Below, piece by piece: positions 8,505-17,400 of a stretch of DNA of 46,644 nucleotides (the stretch's first letter is position 1; each line of letters starts with the position of its first letter). The notes under the pieces were generated by a model, which did no database searches, was not told the origin of the DNA, and saw only the letters and a list, made by a program, of their open reading frames with translations. Origin of the DNA: Actinomycetes bacterium. GTDB lineage: Bacteria > Actinomycetota > Actinomycetes > Propionibacteriales > Propionibacteriaceae. Where the stretch lies: assembly GCA_023443125.1 (NCBI GenBank), contig JAEZVO010000042.1:1-46644 (forward strand), written 5' to 3'. The position numbers and the translations under genes are program-made.

Positions 8505-9488
8505 GTGAGCCTTCTCGAGAATTCGTCGATCCTCATCACCGGTGGCACTGGTTCCTTCGGCAAGGCGTTCATCACGCGCGTGCTCAAGGATTTCAACCCC
8601 CGCCGCGTGGTCGTCTTCAGCCGCGACGAACTCAAGCAGTACGAGTGCCGTCAGATGTTCAACAACGATGAGCGTCTGCGCTGGTTCCTGGGCGATATCC
8701 GAGATCAGCACCGCCTCGCGCGCGCCATGAAAGACATCGACTACGTCGTGCACGCCGCCGCATACAAGCAGGTGGACACCGCTGAGTACAACCCCTACGA
8801 ATTCGTAAAGACGAACGTCATGGGATCGCAGAATGTCATTGAGACTTCCATCGACGCCGGGGTGAAGAAAGTCGTCGCGCTCTCCACCGACAAGGCGTCC
8901 TCCCCCATCAACCTCTACGGCGCCACCAAGCTCACCGCTGACAAGCTCTTCATCTCGGGCAATCATTACGCAGCCGCCTACCCGACGCGGTTCTCCGTCG
9001 TGCGCTACGGCAACGTGATGGGCTCGCGCGGCTCCGTGATCCCGTTCTTCCGCAAGTTGGCGGCCGAGGGTAAGTCCCTCCCCATCACCGATTTCCGCAT
9101 GACGCGCTTCTTCATCACACTTCCGCAGGCGGTGCAGTTCGTCGTCGATTCATTCGAAGAAATGCAGGGTGGCGAGCTGTTCGTACCACGCATCCCGTCG
9201 ATGAAGATCACCGATCTCGCGCAAGCGGTTGCTCCCGGTGCCGAGATGCACGAGGTTGGCCTTCGCCCGGGTGAGAAGCTGCACGAGGAAATGATCTCTG
9301 CTGAGGAGGGTCGACGCACCATCCAGGTGAGCGATACGCGTTACGTCATGCAGCCCGACCTTGCTACGTGGGGCTACGAGGCGCCCGAGGGCACCCCGGT
9401 GCCAGAGGGCTTCCACTACACCTCCGACCGCAACGATCTGTGGTTCACGGGCGAAGAAATGATCAAGATCCTCGAAACCGAGGTCTGA
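8505..9488 (+). CDS. pseB: UDP-GlcNAc 4,6-dehydratase (inverting), first step to pseudaminic acid
   Basis: PseB removes water from UDP-GlcNAc and inverts C5, giving the 4-keto-L-arabino sugar. From the GTG start the protein has 327 residues, the usual size. The NAD-binding motif T-G-G-T-G-S-F-G-K appears at once. The catalytic segment S-T-D-K-A-S-S-P-I-N-L-Y-G-A-T-K has the Tyr-x3-Lys pair characteristic of the soluble PseB/FlaA1 type, rather than the Met seen in membrane WbpM-type enzymes. R-Y-G-N-V-M-G-S-R-G-S and F-F-I-T-L also match. The pseC start follows four bases after the stop, so the two are co-translated. A second, WbpM-type dehydratase at 36579-38369 probably feeds a different sugar. 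Confidence 0.93.
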   Translation: MSLLENSSILITGGTGSFGKAFITRVLKDFNPRRVVVFSRDELKQYECRQMFNNDERLRWFLGDIRDQHRLARAMKDIDYVVHAAAYKQVDTAEYNPYEFVKTNVMGSQNVIETSIDAGVKKVVALSTDKASSPINLYGATKLTADKLFISGNHYAAAYPTRFSVVRYGNVMGSRGSVIPFFRKLAAEGKSLPITDFRMTRFFITLPQAVQFVVDSFEEMQGGELFVPRIPSMKITDLAQAVAPGAEMHEVGLRPGEKLHEEMISAEEGRRTIQVSDTRYVMQPDLATWGYEAPEGTPVPEGFHYTSDRNDLWFTGEEMIKILETEV

Positions 9489-9492
9489 GCCG

Positions 9493-10617
9493 ATGCTTCC
9501 CTACGGACGCCAGTCCATTAACGACGCCGACATCGAGGCCGTCGCTGAGGTGCTGCGCGGCGATTGGTTGACTACCGGCCCGTTCGTCGCACGTTTCGAG
9601 GAGGCCCTCGCGCAGTACACCGGCGCCAAGAGCGTCGTAAGCTGCACGTCCGGCACCGCCGCGCTCCACATCGCGTATGCGGCTGCGGGCGTTGGGCCAG
9701 GCGACGAGGTCATCACCACGCCAATGACGTTCGTTGCGACAGCATCCGGCGCCCTGGCCTGTGGCGCCAAGGTGCAGTTCGCGGACATCGACGAGACCGC
9801 CAATATCGCACCCGACGCCGTCGAAGCCCTGGTGAACAGCAACACGAGGGTGGTGGCAGGCGTCGACTACGCTGGCCAGCCCGTCGAGATCGACCGCCTG
9901 AACGCGATCGCTCACGGTGCAGGGGCGATCACCGTCGAGGATGCCGCCCACTCCATCGGTTCACACATCGGGGAGCGCTCCGTCGGCTCCGTGGCTGACA
10001 TCACTACGTTCTCGTTCTTCCCGACGAAGAACATGACCACCGCCGAGGGCGGCGCCGTCGCAACGCTCGACGAAGAACTCGGCCAGCGTGCGCACGAGTT
10101 CCACTTCATTGGCCTCGTGCGCGACAAGGCGCGCATGCGCTACCCCGACGAGGGTCCCTGGCACCAGGAGGTGCACGCGTGGGGCCTCAACTACCGCCTG
10201 TCCGACGTGCACGCCGCCCTCGGCTTGTCTCAGTTGCAGCGTCTGGAGCAATTCAAGGTGCGTCGACGCGAGATCTTCGAGCGCTACCAGCATGATCTCG
10301 CCGGCATCGACGGTGTGGAGACGCACACAGTACGCGACGGCGTCGACCCCATCTGGCACCTCTACCCCGCCCGCATCCTCGGCGGACGGCGCCGCGAAGT
10401 GTTCGAGAAGATGCGCGAGCGCGGCATCGGTGTGCAGGTCAACTACATCCCCGTGTACTGGCACCCGGTGTTTGAGGATCTCGGCTACAAGCGAGGCATG
10501 TGCCCCAACGCCGAGCGCTTCTACTCCGAAGAACTCTCGCTGCCGATGTTCGCCGATCTCACCGACGATCAGCAGACGCAGGTGATCGAGACGTTGGCCG
10601 ACGTTCTATCTAGCTGA
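9493..10617 (+). CDS. pseC: UDP-4-amino-4,6-dideoxy-L-AltNAc transaminase
   Basis: This is a 374-residue PLP-dependent DegT/DnrJ-family aminotransferase. It would add an amino group at C4 of the PseB product, using an amino donor such as glutamate. The PLP lysine is Lys179 in F-F-P-T-K-N-M-T-T-A-E-G-G. The start Y-G-R-Q-S-I-N and the segments G-D-W-L-T-T-G-P and V-E-D-A-A-H-S are typical of PseC. The ATG is four bases after pseB, with a GAGG inside the end of pseB as ribosome site. A strong terminator follows, so pseB-pseC is a two-gene operon. Confidence 0.92.
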   Translation: MLPYGRQSINDADIEAVAEVLRGDWLTTGPFVARFEEALAQYTGAKSVVSCTSGTAALHIAYAAAGVGPGDEVITTPMTFVATASGALACGAKVQFADIDETANIAPDAVEALVNSNTRVVAGVDYAGQPVEIDRLNAIAHGAGAITVEDAAHSIGSHIGERSVGSVADITTFSFFPTKNMTTAEGGAVATLDEELGQRAHEFHFIGLVRDKARMRYPDEGPWHQEVHAWGLNYRLSDVHAALGLSQLQRLEQFKVRRREIFERYQHDLAGIDGVETHTVRDGVDPIWHLYPARILGGRRREVFEKMRERGIGVQVNYIPVYWHPVFEDLGYKRGMCPNAERFYSEELSLPMFADLTDDQQTQVIETLADVLSS

Positions 10618-10625
10618 TTCAGCCT

Positions 10626-10666
10626 CGAGAAGCCCCTGCCCGCACCCCGCAGGCAGGGGCTTCTCG
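10626..10666 (+). terminator. Terminator after pseB-pseC
   Basis: A perfect 15-bp stem (10626-10640 with 10652-10666) with an 11-base loop starts 8 bases after the pseC stop. There is no long T run, as is common in actinobacteria. Confidence 0.85.
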
Positions 10667-10676
10667 TCTCCGCAGA

Positions 10677-10704
10677 TGAGAGATCTCTCACAAACCTCTC
10701 ACAC
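10677..10704 (+). promoter_or_regulatory. Palindrome and direct repeats upstream of the VDGN-repeat gene
   Basis: A perfect 14-bp palindrome (10677-10690, centred on AGATCT) overlaps the first of two CTCTCACA repeats (10685-10692 and 10697-10704), which are one helical turn apart at 12 bases. This could be an operator for the gene at 10765. No binding protein is known and the promoter itself is not clear. Confidence 0.35.
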
Positions 10705-10764
10705 TGCCCTCACCACTGCTCCCTACGTTGGTGTCATCAAACAATCCGTAGAAGGAGCCCCACC

Positions 10765-11595
10765 ATGAAGAAGCTGAACGCTATCCTCAGCGCCTCGCTA
10801 TTTGCCCTAGGCCTCGGCGCCACCACCGTCGCCGGCACTCAACACGCCGTGGCCGACGACTACCGTTGTAACGGCACTATCTCCAACCGCACCATCGACG
10901 GCAACGTCGTCGTCCCCGCCAACGGCTACTGCCAGATCTTCAAATCCACCATCAAGGGCAACATCACGACCGGGCGCAACGCTGGCCTCAACGTCAATAG
11001 CAGCCGCGTCGACGGCAACATTGAGGGCTTCAACAACCGCTGGTTCACCATCGTGAATAACCGCGTCGACGGCAACGTCATCTCAAAGAACGCTCGCAAC
11101 GGCGCGCTCGTCCGCACCACCACCGTCGACGGCAACATTGAGATGTTTCAGAACAACGGCACCGTCCGCCTCATGCGCAACACCGTCGACGGCAACATCG
11201 TGTGCAAGTCCAACCGCAGCACCGTCACCGGCACACTGAACAAGGTTGACGGCAACTCCCAGGGCCAGTGCCGCAACCTGAAGCAGGTCAGCTGGCTCAC
11301 GCCTGCCTCGGGTGCGCCGCGGCCTTCCAAGAACGGCCGCGTGTACGTCTACGGTCACCTGAAAGTGTGGAACACATGGGGCGACCAGAGCCGTCTCAGC
11401 AACCAGCGCGTGATCATCCAGACACGCGCTCCAGGCGGCAACTGGGTGACCCGCGCCACGACACGCCCCACCAACTCGAACGGCTACTGGATCAGCTCCA
11501 TCCCGAACCTGCGCGGCCACGACGTCCGCGTGGTGTTCAAGTCGCCGTACTCCTCCATCACCAACGCTTACCGCGGCGTCGGCAAGATCGCCTGA
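10765..11595 (+). CDS. Secreted VDGN-repeat protein of unknown function
   Basis: This 276-residue protein has a K-K-L signal peptide (about 1-31, ending A-V-A-D-D). Residues ~35-175 carry seven units of about 20 residues with the core [IV]-[DK]-G-N (for example T-I-D-G-N, R-V-D-G-N, T-V-D-G-N). This spacing suggests a small right-handed beta-helix, one turn per unit. Cys residues near both ends of the helix region may form a disulfide. The C-terminal ~95 residues are a separate beta-rich domain with many Arg and aromatic residues. AAGGAG lies seven bases before the ATG. It stands alone between two strong hairpins. I do not recognise a function; a wall or glycan-binding role is a guess from location. 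Confidence 0.8.
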   Translation: MKKLNAILSASLFALGLGATTVAGTQHAVADDYRCNGTISNRTIDGNVVVPANGYCQIFKSTIKGNITTGRNAGLNVNSSRVDGNIEGFNNRWFTIVNNRVDGNVISKNARNGALVRTTTVDGNIEMFQNNGTVRLMRNTVDGNIVCKSNRSTVTGTLNKVDGNSQGQCRNLKQVSWLTPASGAPRPSKNGRVYVYGHLKVWNTWGDQSRLSNQRVIIQTRAPGGNWVTRATTRPTNSNGYWISSIPNLRGHDVRVVFKSPYSSITNAYRGVGKIA

Positions 11596-11601
11596 CCCAC
11601 G

Positions 11602-11642
11602 ACGACGATGCCCCACCCGAAGATCGGGTGGGGCATCGTCGT
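11602..11642. terminator. Strong terminator after the VDGN-repeat gene
   Basis: A perfect 18-bp stem (11602-11619 with 11625-11642) with a five-base loop AAGAT starts seven bases after the stop codon. It may also serve the oppositely oriented acyltransferase gene that ends at 11721. Confidence 0.88.
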
Positions 11643-11720
11643 GTCAGCGCCATCAAACCCAGGTGACGCAGACCAGCCTGCGCACGCAGGACCACCTCGT
11701 TACCACCGATGGAGATGGCA

Positions 11721-12832
11721 CTACCGCTCCTCACCCTCTGCGTCTTTTCGGTAGAGCCAAGACAGGTTCGGACGAACAATCGGCCGCGCCAACCAACGAA
11801 CCGGCCGCGAGCCAAGTAGCGCTGCCAACGCAAACGACGCCAGCACCAAGCCCGGGAACATCCACCATCGGAATGCATCCTTCGACGGGATTGGGCCAGT
11901 GAAATGCCAAATAACAGTAAGCACTAGCCCGTGCAGAAGGTAGATCGTAAATCCGCCTGCACCGATGTACGAGATCACCGGAATGCGTTTACGTGGCATG
12001 AGATACAGCGCTGCCAGCATTGTCACTCCACCAAGAATGAGGATAAGCAGCCTCTCACCCATCCCATAAATATTCCCTGCAAGGCTGTCCGCCTGGTAGG
12101 ACGTCACCATGCCCATCGCTGGCCGCCGAAGGTTTGCGGTGAAGAATAGCGCCGTGATCAGCGCAACCCAGCCCACCACGATCAGTGCGGCCGCCCATGT
12201 GCGGCGTGTCGACCTTTCTTCAAGCCAATTGTGCTCATGCCGGAGCTTCATTCCCATCACAAAGAACGGCATCATGCCAAGCGTGGAGTACAGCCCAAAC
12301 ACCCAAAGACTGTGGAACTGACCAGCAAACAATGAAATCGCGATGGAGAGCAGCAGAGGGTTTCGAAAGCGCCATAAGTACGGGCCGGGGTTCGCCATAT
12401 CAGTACTGCGAACATGAACCAGAGAGTGTAGGGGGCAACGACGGGGTCAAACGTCACTTTCCCTTCAGCGTAGATACCCCACAGCACATGGAGGCAGGTC
12501 ACTAACGCGAAGGGAATTGCCACGTAACGAAGGAGCTTTTCAAAGTCTTTGCTGGTTGGCAGCACCGGGGTGAAAAACCCGACCAATAGGGAAAACAAAG
12601 GCAGCCGCATGGGGTAGGCGACGGAATGGAACCAGTCTGCGATTCCCCCTCGTACACCAGGGGTTCCTCCATATATGTGCGCAGCGGTCACATGCGTGGT
12701 GACGACCAACGACCCAGCTAACCAACGCGCATTGTCGTACCATGCGATGCGCCCTCGAGCTGAGATCGGTGCGTTCTTAGCAGATGGTTCCGCAGCAGAT
12801 GAGTTCACCATGCGACCCGCTTCCCTACACAT
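11721..12832 (-). pseudogene. Membrane acyltransferase (acyltransferase 3 family), frameshifted
   Basis: Two overlapping reading frames together make one acyltransferase-3 protein of about 365 residues with around ten membrane helices. The first (from 12832, or ATG 12811 with GGAAG upstream) holds the N-terminal half, including W-Y-D-N-A-R-W-L-A-G and a His pair in T-T-H-V-T-A-A-H. It reads correctly up to V-L-I-W-R. The second, 11721-12398, continues the family pattern with P-Y-L-W-R-F-R-N-P-L-L-L-S-I. One added C in the CCCC run (plus-strand GGGG 12387-12390) would restore a single frame. Intact members O-acylate surface sugars. This copy is either inactive or carries a sequencing error. 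It is downstream of the glycosyltransferase gene on the same strand. Confidence 0.75.
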
Positions 12833-12961
12833 GCTCTTCCCAACTTCGACTGCCTTACCATAACGACTGGCACCGCCCAGCGCACGAAGAACACACCAGG
12901 TGCATACACGATCAGGTGAGTATGGCTAAACCTGGGATCACTTGTCGAAAGCTCTCGCCAC

Positions 12962-14986
12962 CTAATGCAGTTGTGTGTGTTGGATCTCTGCAGATCCGGT
13001 AACCGATCGACAAATTCGAACAGCATGGTCGCCATAGATGGTCTCGTCGCCAGGGACACTCGCGAGCAGCAGCGGCGTCACTCCTGCGCGATCTAGCTCC
13101 CCATGCGCGTCAGCTGGATTCGCATGGCGATCCTCCACGACACCCAACCCTGCGTCAACTCCTGATGGCACGACATCCGTTTCCAGCTGCCCAGGGGTGA
13201 CGGCGTCATCGCTACCAGTAGCGGCACTCACAAGGGATACCGTCGAGGATGAATCTGCTGCCACACGCTCCTTCGCAGCAGCACTGAGAGCGACGATATC
13301 GCGGTAGGCACGGCCAGTAACCGGATCGTCGGCAGGATCATCGATCACGTCTTTCAGGGAGAAAAGCGCGACACCGTTCTCGACTCGACTTATGAGAGGG
13401 TCACTCGGGTCTGGGCGCAAAATAGCTGCGAAGCTAAAGCCAGGATCGACACGAAGAACGAGTTCATCCTGCGTAATCTCCACATCTGCAATCGTGCTCT
13501 GTTCGGCTCGGCGTATCCAGAGTGAGTACGACCTTGGTTCCCAACGTGAAGCAACAACCCACGCTCCGGAGCGCATTTCAAAGGGATCGGGGATTTGACC
13601 ACGTCCGATATTCACTGGCCCTTCCCATGTCATCGGCCCCACAGCAACCCGAACCATCAGCTCATGGGGAACCTCTCCGAGCTGTTCAACGAGCGCATCT
13701 GGAATCGGGATCTCCGTTGTGGCACGCTGACCATTCAGAGCAGCGACGTTCGCGTCGAGAGAGATCACACTGCCACTAGAGCGAAGCTCCGCCGTGATTG
13801 TTGCACGCTCAAGGAGCGCGCGTCGCAACTTCGTCTCGACTTGCACCATCGTCGAGTCCTCGACGCGGGTGACTTCCATGACACGTGAGCGCAAATTCCT
13901 ACCTTTGATACGAGGTAAGGCGCTATCGCCCACGATGAAATCTGCTACCAGCTTTGGCAAATGGACGATTCGTTTGGGTTTCAGGAAGGCGCGGAGGACT
14001 TCCTCCCTGCTGCCCTTGCGCCGTCGTGCAGCAAGTACAGCAGCTCCCTCCAGGTCGCCGCGAACGAGCGCAGCGTGGATACTTCGCGCCAAGGGTGTGG
14101 TCCAACGACGAACGGGCTGCAAACGACGTGCAAGACGTACAGCAAGAGCACCAATCTCCGCGTGTTCTTCTTCAGATCCTTCCGCAAGAGCGGTGGCGAG
14201 AGTGACAATATCGATATCAGTAAAATAGCTGTGGATGCGCTCGACGATCTCCCCACCCTCGGGGTTGGCATAATCTAGGACCATCTCCGCTGACACGACC
14301 CGATCACTGATGTTGTCGAGCTCAAGCGACCGCTGTGTAATTGAGTCTTCGGCAACACGCTGGCGCCAGTGGTATACCTTGTCAGAGTACACATCAACGC
14401 TCGACGCCTTGATGTGCGCCAGCATCGCTACGGGGTAGTCCTCATAGCGCATGTGGGGGAACTCAAATCCGTACTCATCCCAAAAACTGCGACGATAGAC
14501 CTTGTTCCATAGCATTCGATCGCGAATCAGTGCCGGGAATTCGCGGATGTGGGTTTTGAGACGTGTCTCGGCAAATGCCTCTGCGTGAGTCCAGGACTGA
14601 ACATTGCCCTTACCTTCGATGTAACGCCACGCGTTCCCTGCAGCGATGTCGGACCCTGTTCGTTCAAGGCTCTCAACTAGCAGCTCATAGGCACGGGGAG
14701 GAACGAGATCATCGGGGTCAGCAAATGCAATGTACCTGCCTGTCACTGCACGCACGCCTTCATTTCGAGCCGCCCCAACCCCTTGGTTCTCTGTGTGCAA
14801 AACACGTACACGGCTGTCAATCGAGGCATAGTCATCGGCGATCTCACCCGACTCGTCAGGGGATCCGTCGTCCACAATAATGACTTCGATGTCCTCCAGT
14901 GTCTGGGAAAGAAGCGAATCAAGGCAGGCGGGAAGGTACTCACCTACGCCATAGGCGGGGACGACAATACTTAGCAGCGGTGGCAT
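12962..14986 (-). CDS. Family 2 glycosyltransferase with long C-terminal region
   Basis: The N-terminal ~230 residues are a GT-A family 2 transferase: L-S-I-V-V-P-A-Y at the start, V-D-D-G-S-P at about 39, G-V-G-A-A-R-N-E-G, and the metal-binding A-D-P-D-D. L-W-N-K-V-Y and R-Y-E-D-Y-P are typical of capsule and teichoic acid transferases. The ~440 residues that follow include a helical linker and beta-rich stretches, somewhat like the wall-polymer-binding tails of TarS-like enzymes; that likeness is only general. The protein (674 residues) is about twice the usual size. It probably adds one sugar to the lipid-linked polymer on the cytoplasmic face. The gene is divergent from the pair of unknown genes at 15028-17314, with about 40 bases between starts. 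Confidence 0.78.
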   Translation of the reverse strand: MPPLLSIVVPAYGVGEYLPACLDSLLSQTLEDIEVIIVDDGSPDESGEIADDYASIDSRVRVLHTENQGVGAARNEGVRAVTGRYIAFADPDDLVPPRAYELLVESLERTGSDIAAGNAWRYIEGKGNVQSWTHAEAFAETRLKTHIREFPALIRDRMLWNKVYRRSFWDEYGFEFPHMRYEDYPVAMLAHIKASSVDVYSDKVYHWRQRVAEDSITQRSLELDNISDRVVSAEMVLDYANPEGGEIVERIHSYFTDIDIVTLATALAEGSEEEHAEIGALAVRLARRLQPVRRWTTPLARSIHAALVRGDLEGAAVLAARRRKGSREEVLRAFLKPKRIVHLPKLVADFIVGDSALPRIKGRNLRSRVMEVTRVEDSTMVQVETKLRRALLERATITAELRSSGSVISLDANVAALNGQRATTEIPIPDALVEQLGEVPHELMVRVAVGPMTWEGPVNIGRGQIPDPFEMRSGAWVVASRWEPRSYSLWIRRAEQSTIADVEITQDELVLRVDPGFSFAAILRPDPSDPLISRVENGVALFSLKDVIDDPADDPVTGRAYRDIVALSAAAKERVAADSSSTVSLVSAATGSDDAVTPGQLETDVVPSGVDAGLGVVEDRHANPADAHGELDRAGVTPLLLASVPGDETIYGDHAVRICRSVTGSAEIQHTQLH

Positions 14987-15027
14987 GCGACTCCTTAGTC
15001 CGTGGCAGAGCTAACTCTATCTCGCTG

Positions 15028-15870
15028 ATGAGCATGGCTAGAATGCTCCGCATGGACTCCAGCAATCATTGGTACGGCCACGCTCACGTACTGGCCCGCT
15101 GGTGCGGCCTCGACGAAGAAAACCCGCCACCAATCAACGGCGTGATCCAGCATGGGTGGACCTTTGTGCACGGGTTCGGAGCAGCACACAAGCCGCCCGC
15201 AGGGCGCCCCAAATTTGTCTGGGCTGACGTGAATCGGCGTCGGGGCGAAGCCGTCGGATGGTCGAACTATCTAGTGATCGGCGCACCGTTTGCTTACCTG
15301 GCTGCACAAGAACCCGTTCCCGACGAAGAACGGCACGGCACAATCTGGTACCCGTTCCACGGCACCGTCGACTTCGAGCAAGTTGTAGGCGATCATCACA
15401 GACTTGTCCGAGAAATTCGGGAGGTCGAAGGCGACGACGTCACGGTATGTCTATATTACGTTGAGTATGAAAATCCCGTCGTGAGGGGCTACTACGAGGA
15501 CGCTGGCTTCCGTGTAATCTGCCATGGCCACCGCGGAGCCCTCTGGCAGGGGACCGATCGTTTCTTCCTTCACCGGCAGTTGGCTGAACTTCGCCGGCAC
15601 AAGAAAGTAGCCTCTAACCGGCTCTCTACAGCGATCATGTACGGTTCTCTCGTCGGTTGTGAATCGGGTATCTACGGAGATCCGATGGACTTTCAAGGTG
15701 TCAAGGATGGCTTCGACGGGCAGCCTCTGTTCCAAGCCTGGTGGCCCTACATGTTCGGCGAACACGCTGATACCGAAGCAGCACAAGCGCTTGCCCGATC
15801 AGAGCTCGGTGCTGACCTTCTCCTACCCCCTGAAGAACTCGCTCACCTACTTGGATGGACTCATGGCTAG
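15028..15870 (+). CDS. Unknown polysaccharide-locus protein, glycosyltransferase-like
   Basis: From the ATG at 15028 (ATG 15034 is equally possible) this is a 280-residue protein without signal peptide or membrane segment. I do not recognise a named family. Visible motifs are Q-H-G-W near residue 40, an I-G-A-P-F-A-Y-L strand, Y-P-F-H-G-T-V-D, V-C-L-Y-Y-V-E-Y and S-N-R-L-S-T-A-I-M-Y-G. Alternating strands and helices with a His-rich centre fit a GT-B-like sugar transferase fold. The open frame extends further upstream, but that part overlaps the divergent glycosyltransferase and looks non-coding. The stop overlaps the next gene's ATG by eight bases, so the two are coupled. A role in adding or modifying a sugar is inferred from location only. 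Confidence 0.65.
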   Translation: MSMARMLRMDSSNHWYGHAHVLARWCGLDEENPPPINGVIQHGWTFVHGFGAAHKPPAGRPKFVWADVNRRRGEAVGWSNYLVIGAPFAYLAAQEPVPDEERHGTIWYPFHGTVDFEQVVGDHHRLVREIREVEGDDVTVCLYYVEYENPVVRGYYEDAGFRVICHGHRGALWQGTDRFFLHRQLAELRRHKKVASNRLSTAIMYGSLVGCESGIYGDPMDFQGVKDGFDGQPLFQAWWPYMFGEHADTEAAQALARSELGADLLLPPEELAHLLGWTHG

Positions 15871-17314
15871 CATCGTTCCCCTCGAGATTCCCGACAATGT
15901 GACCTTGATCGGCGGTGCCAGCCAGTATTGGAGCGACCGCCCGCGAACGCTGAACCATATCGACTGGACACAAGTTCTCGTGCCTCAAATGGCTGGTCGA
16001 GTACTGGTCGTCGGCTGGTGCCCGGACGAAACATTGGAGCAGCTAGCGGCGAAAGCTGACGAGTTGCATGTTCTGGTGCGCGGCATCGTCGGAGCATCAC
16101 AAGCAGCTAAAATCGCCCCTCATGCGCGCATTTGGTGTGGCGACCCGAAGAATTTGGCTACACATGCTGAGCCATTCGACACGGTCCTTTGCGTCGCAGA
16201 TGTAAGCAGGGTTCTACCACTCGAGTCCGAGCAGCGGACTTGGCGTGAAGTTGTCGACGATGTGCTCGGCCTTGCTAGGCCAGACGCCACGGTAATGCTG
16301 TGGGTTGAAAATGACCTTGGAGCACACAGAATCACGGCAAACCACAATCCTCGTGGGGAGCGTTCGGACCACTCTTGGGATCCGATGGCGACCTTCGATG
16401 ACTCCCGACCGCTGACGCTCGAGGCCGTTCGTCAAGAGTTCGAGGAAGCCGACGTGCGAGTGACGTGGCCTTCGAGCCAATGGAGCCTGGTTGTCGATCC
16501 CGAGACAGCTGACGAACCCACTCACGCCGCCCTCGCAGAGCGCGCCGCACTCGCACCAATCAATGGACCCGACCCGGCGTACATCCTGACGACAGCTGCC
16601 CGCGCAGAGCACCTTAAGAACTACGTATCGGGCTGGCTTGTAGTGCTCAACGCTCGCGCGGACCTCGGCCCCTCAATTCAGTTCACTGACCGTTTCGGCG
16701 TGAAGACGCTCAACCGTGTCATGCCCGACGACGCGCGATCCGCCTCATCTGTCTTCGCTGAACTCTCAGCATCACAGGATATGCCAACCGTCCGACGATT
16801 CATCGCGGACTGGAGCGCAACCTATACGGATTCAGCTGCGGGATCCCCGTCCTTGCCACTCAATGCGGTCCGTCGTATCGAAGACCGTTTTGAGTTCATA
16901 GCGCTGGCTGAGTCTGGGCCAGGAGCTGCAGACCAGCTTCGCTGGGCCGCTCTAGGAGAGCTAGTTGCAATCATGCGCGCTCGTAGTTGGCGTCATCTGT
17001 GGCCCGCCAACTACTCAGATAGCCGCATCTTGAATCATCTCGGCATCATGGCAGGGCTCCACACCGTCTCATCAAGTCGCGCAGCAGCCCTCATTCCGCC
17101 CGCACCCGACAGGTCCGAAGGGTTCGCATCGCTAGATATGCAGTCGCTAGCGGCAGCCATAGATAGAAACAACGAAACCATTCGTGCTCTACATTCCCAG
17201 GTGAATCTCCTCAAATTAGATCTCGCGAAAGCACGCAGCCGCCGTCCCTTTGGACGTGTACGACGCATCTTGGCGATGGTTAAGCGACAGCTGGCAAGCC
17301 TCATCAAGCTTTAA
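15863..17314 (+). CDS. Unknown protein with methyltransferase-like N-terminal domain and C-terminal coiled coil
   Basis: This 483-residue protein starts at an ATG that overlaps the end of the preceding gene (ATGGCTAG), implying coupled translation. Residues ~35-160 look like a Rossmann fold of the class I methyltransferase kind: a V-L-V-V-G-W strand, then D-E-L-H-V-L-V-R, D-T-V-L-C-V-A-D and A-T-V-M-L-W-V. The usual glycine-rich SAM loop is altered (V-G-W-C-P-D), so activity is uncertain. Near the C-terminus, residues ~425-460 form a likely coiled coil (S-L-A-A-A-I-D-R-N-N-E-T-I), followed by a basic tail that could sit at the membrane. It ends opposite pseI, 86 bases away. The function is unknown; modification of the glycan is a guess. 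Confidence 0.62.
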   Translation: MASIVPLEIPDNVTLIGGASQYWSDRPRTLNHIDWTQVLVPQMAGRVLVVGWCPDETLEQLAAKADELHVLVRGIVGASQAAKIAPHARIWCGDPKNLATHAEPFDTVLCVADVSRVLPLESEQRTWREVVDDVLGLARPDATVMLWVENDLGAHRITANHNPRGERSDHSWDPMATFDDSRPLTLEAVRQEFEEADVRVTWPSSQWSLVVDPETADEPTHAALAERAALAPINGPDPAYILTTAARAEHLKNYVSGWLVVLNARADLGPSIQFTDRFGVKTLNRVMPDDARSASSVFAELSASQDMPTVRRFIADWSATYTDSAAGSPSLPLNAVRRIEDRFEFIALAESGPGAADQLRWAALGELVAIMRARSWRHLWPANYSDSRILNHLGIMAGLHTVSSSRAAALIPPAPDRSEGFASLDMQSLAAAIDRNNETIRALHSQVNLLKLDLAKARSRRPFGRVRRILAMVKRQLASLIKL

Positions 17315-17400
17315 GCTGGTTCTAACTCGAGGGCTGCGAAGGAGCTGAGCGGCACTCAGGTGGCCTGATGAATATCAGTGACCGCAGTGAAAAACCAACG

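Noticed and set aside
10880..11260. CRISPR-like array suggested by repeated GTCGACGGCAAC-type units
   Set aside because: The units are in frame, encode V-D-G-N, and have no constant spacer length or cas genes nearby.
12380..12400. Programmed -1 frameshift in the acyltransferase
   Set aside because: There is no slippery heptamer or downstream structure at the junction. A one-base loss in the C run is simpler.
15028..15870. Sialyltransferase-like assignment for this unknown protein
   Set aside because: It has a Q-H-G-W and a His-rich centre but no D/E-D/E-G motif, and no HP motif in the right position.
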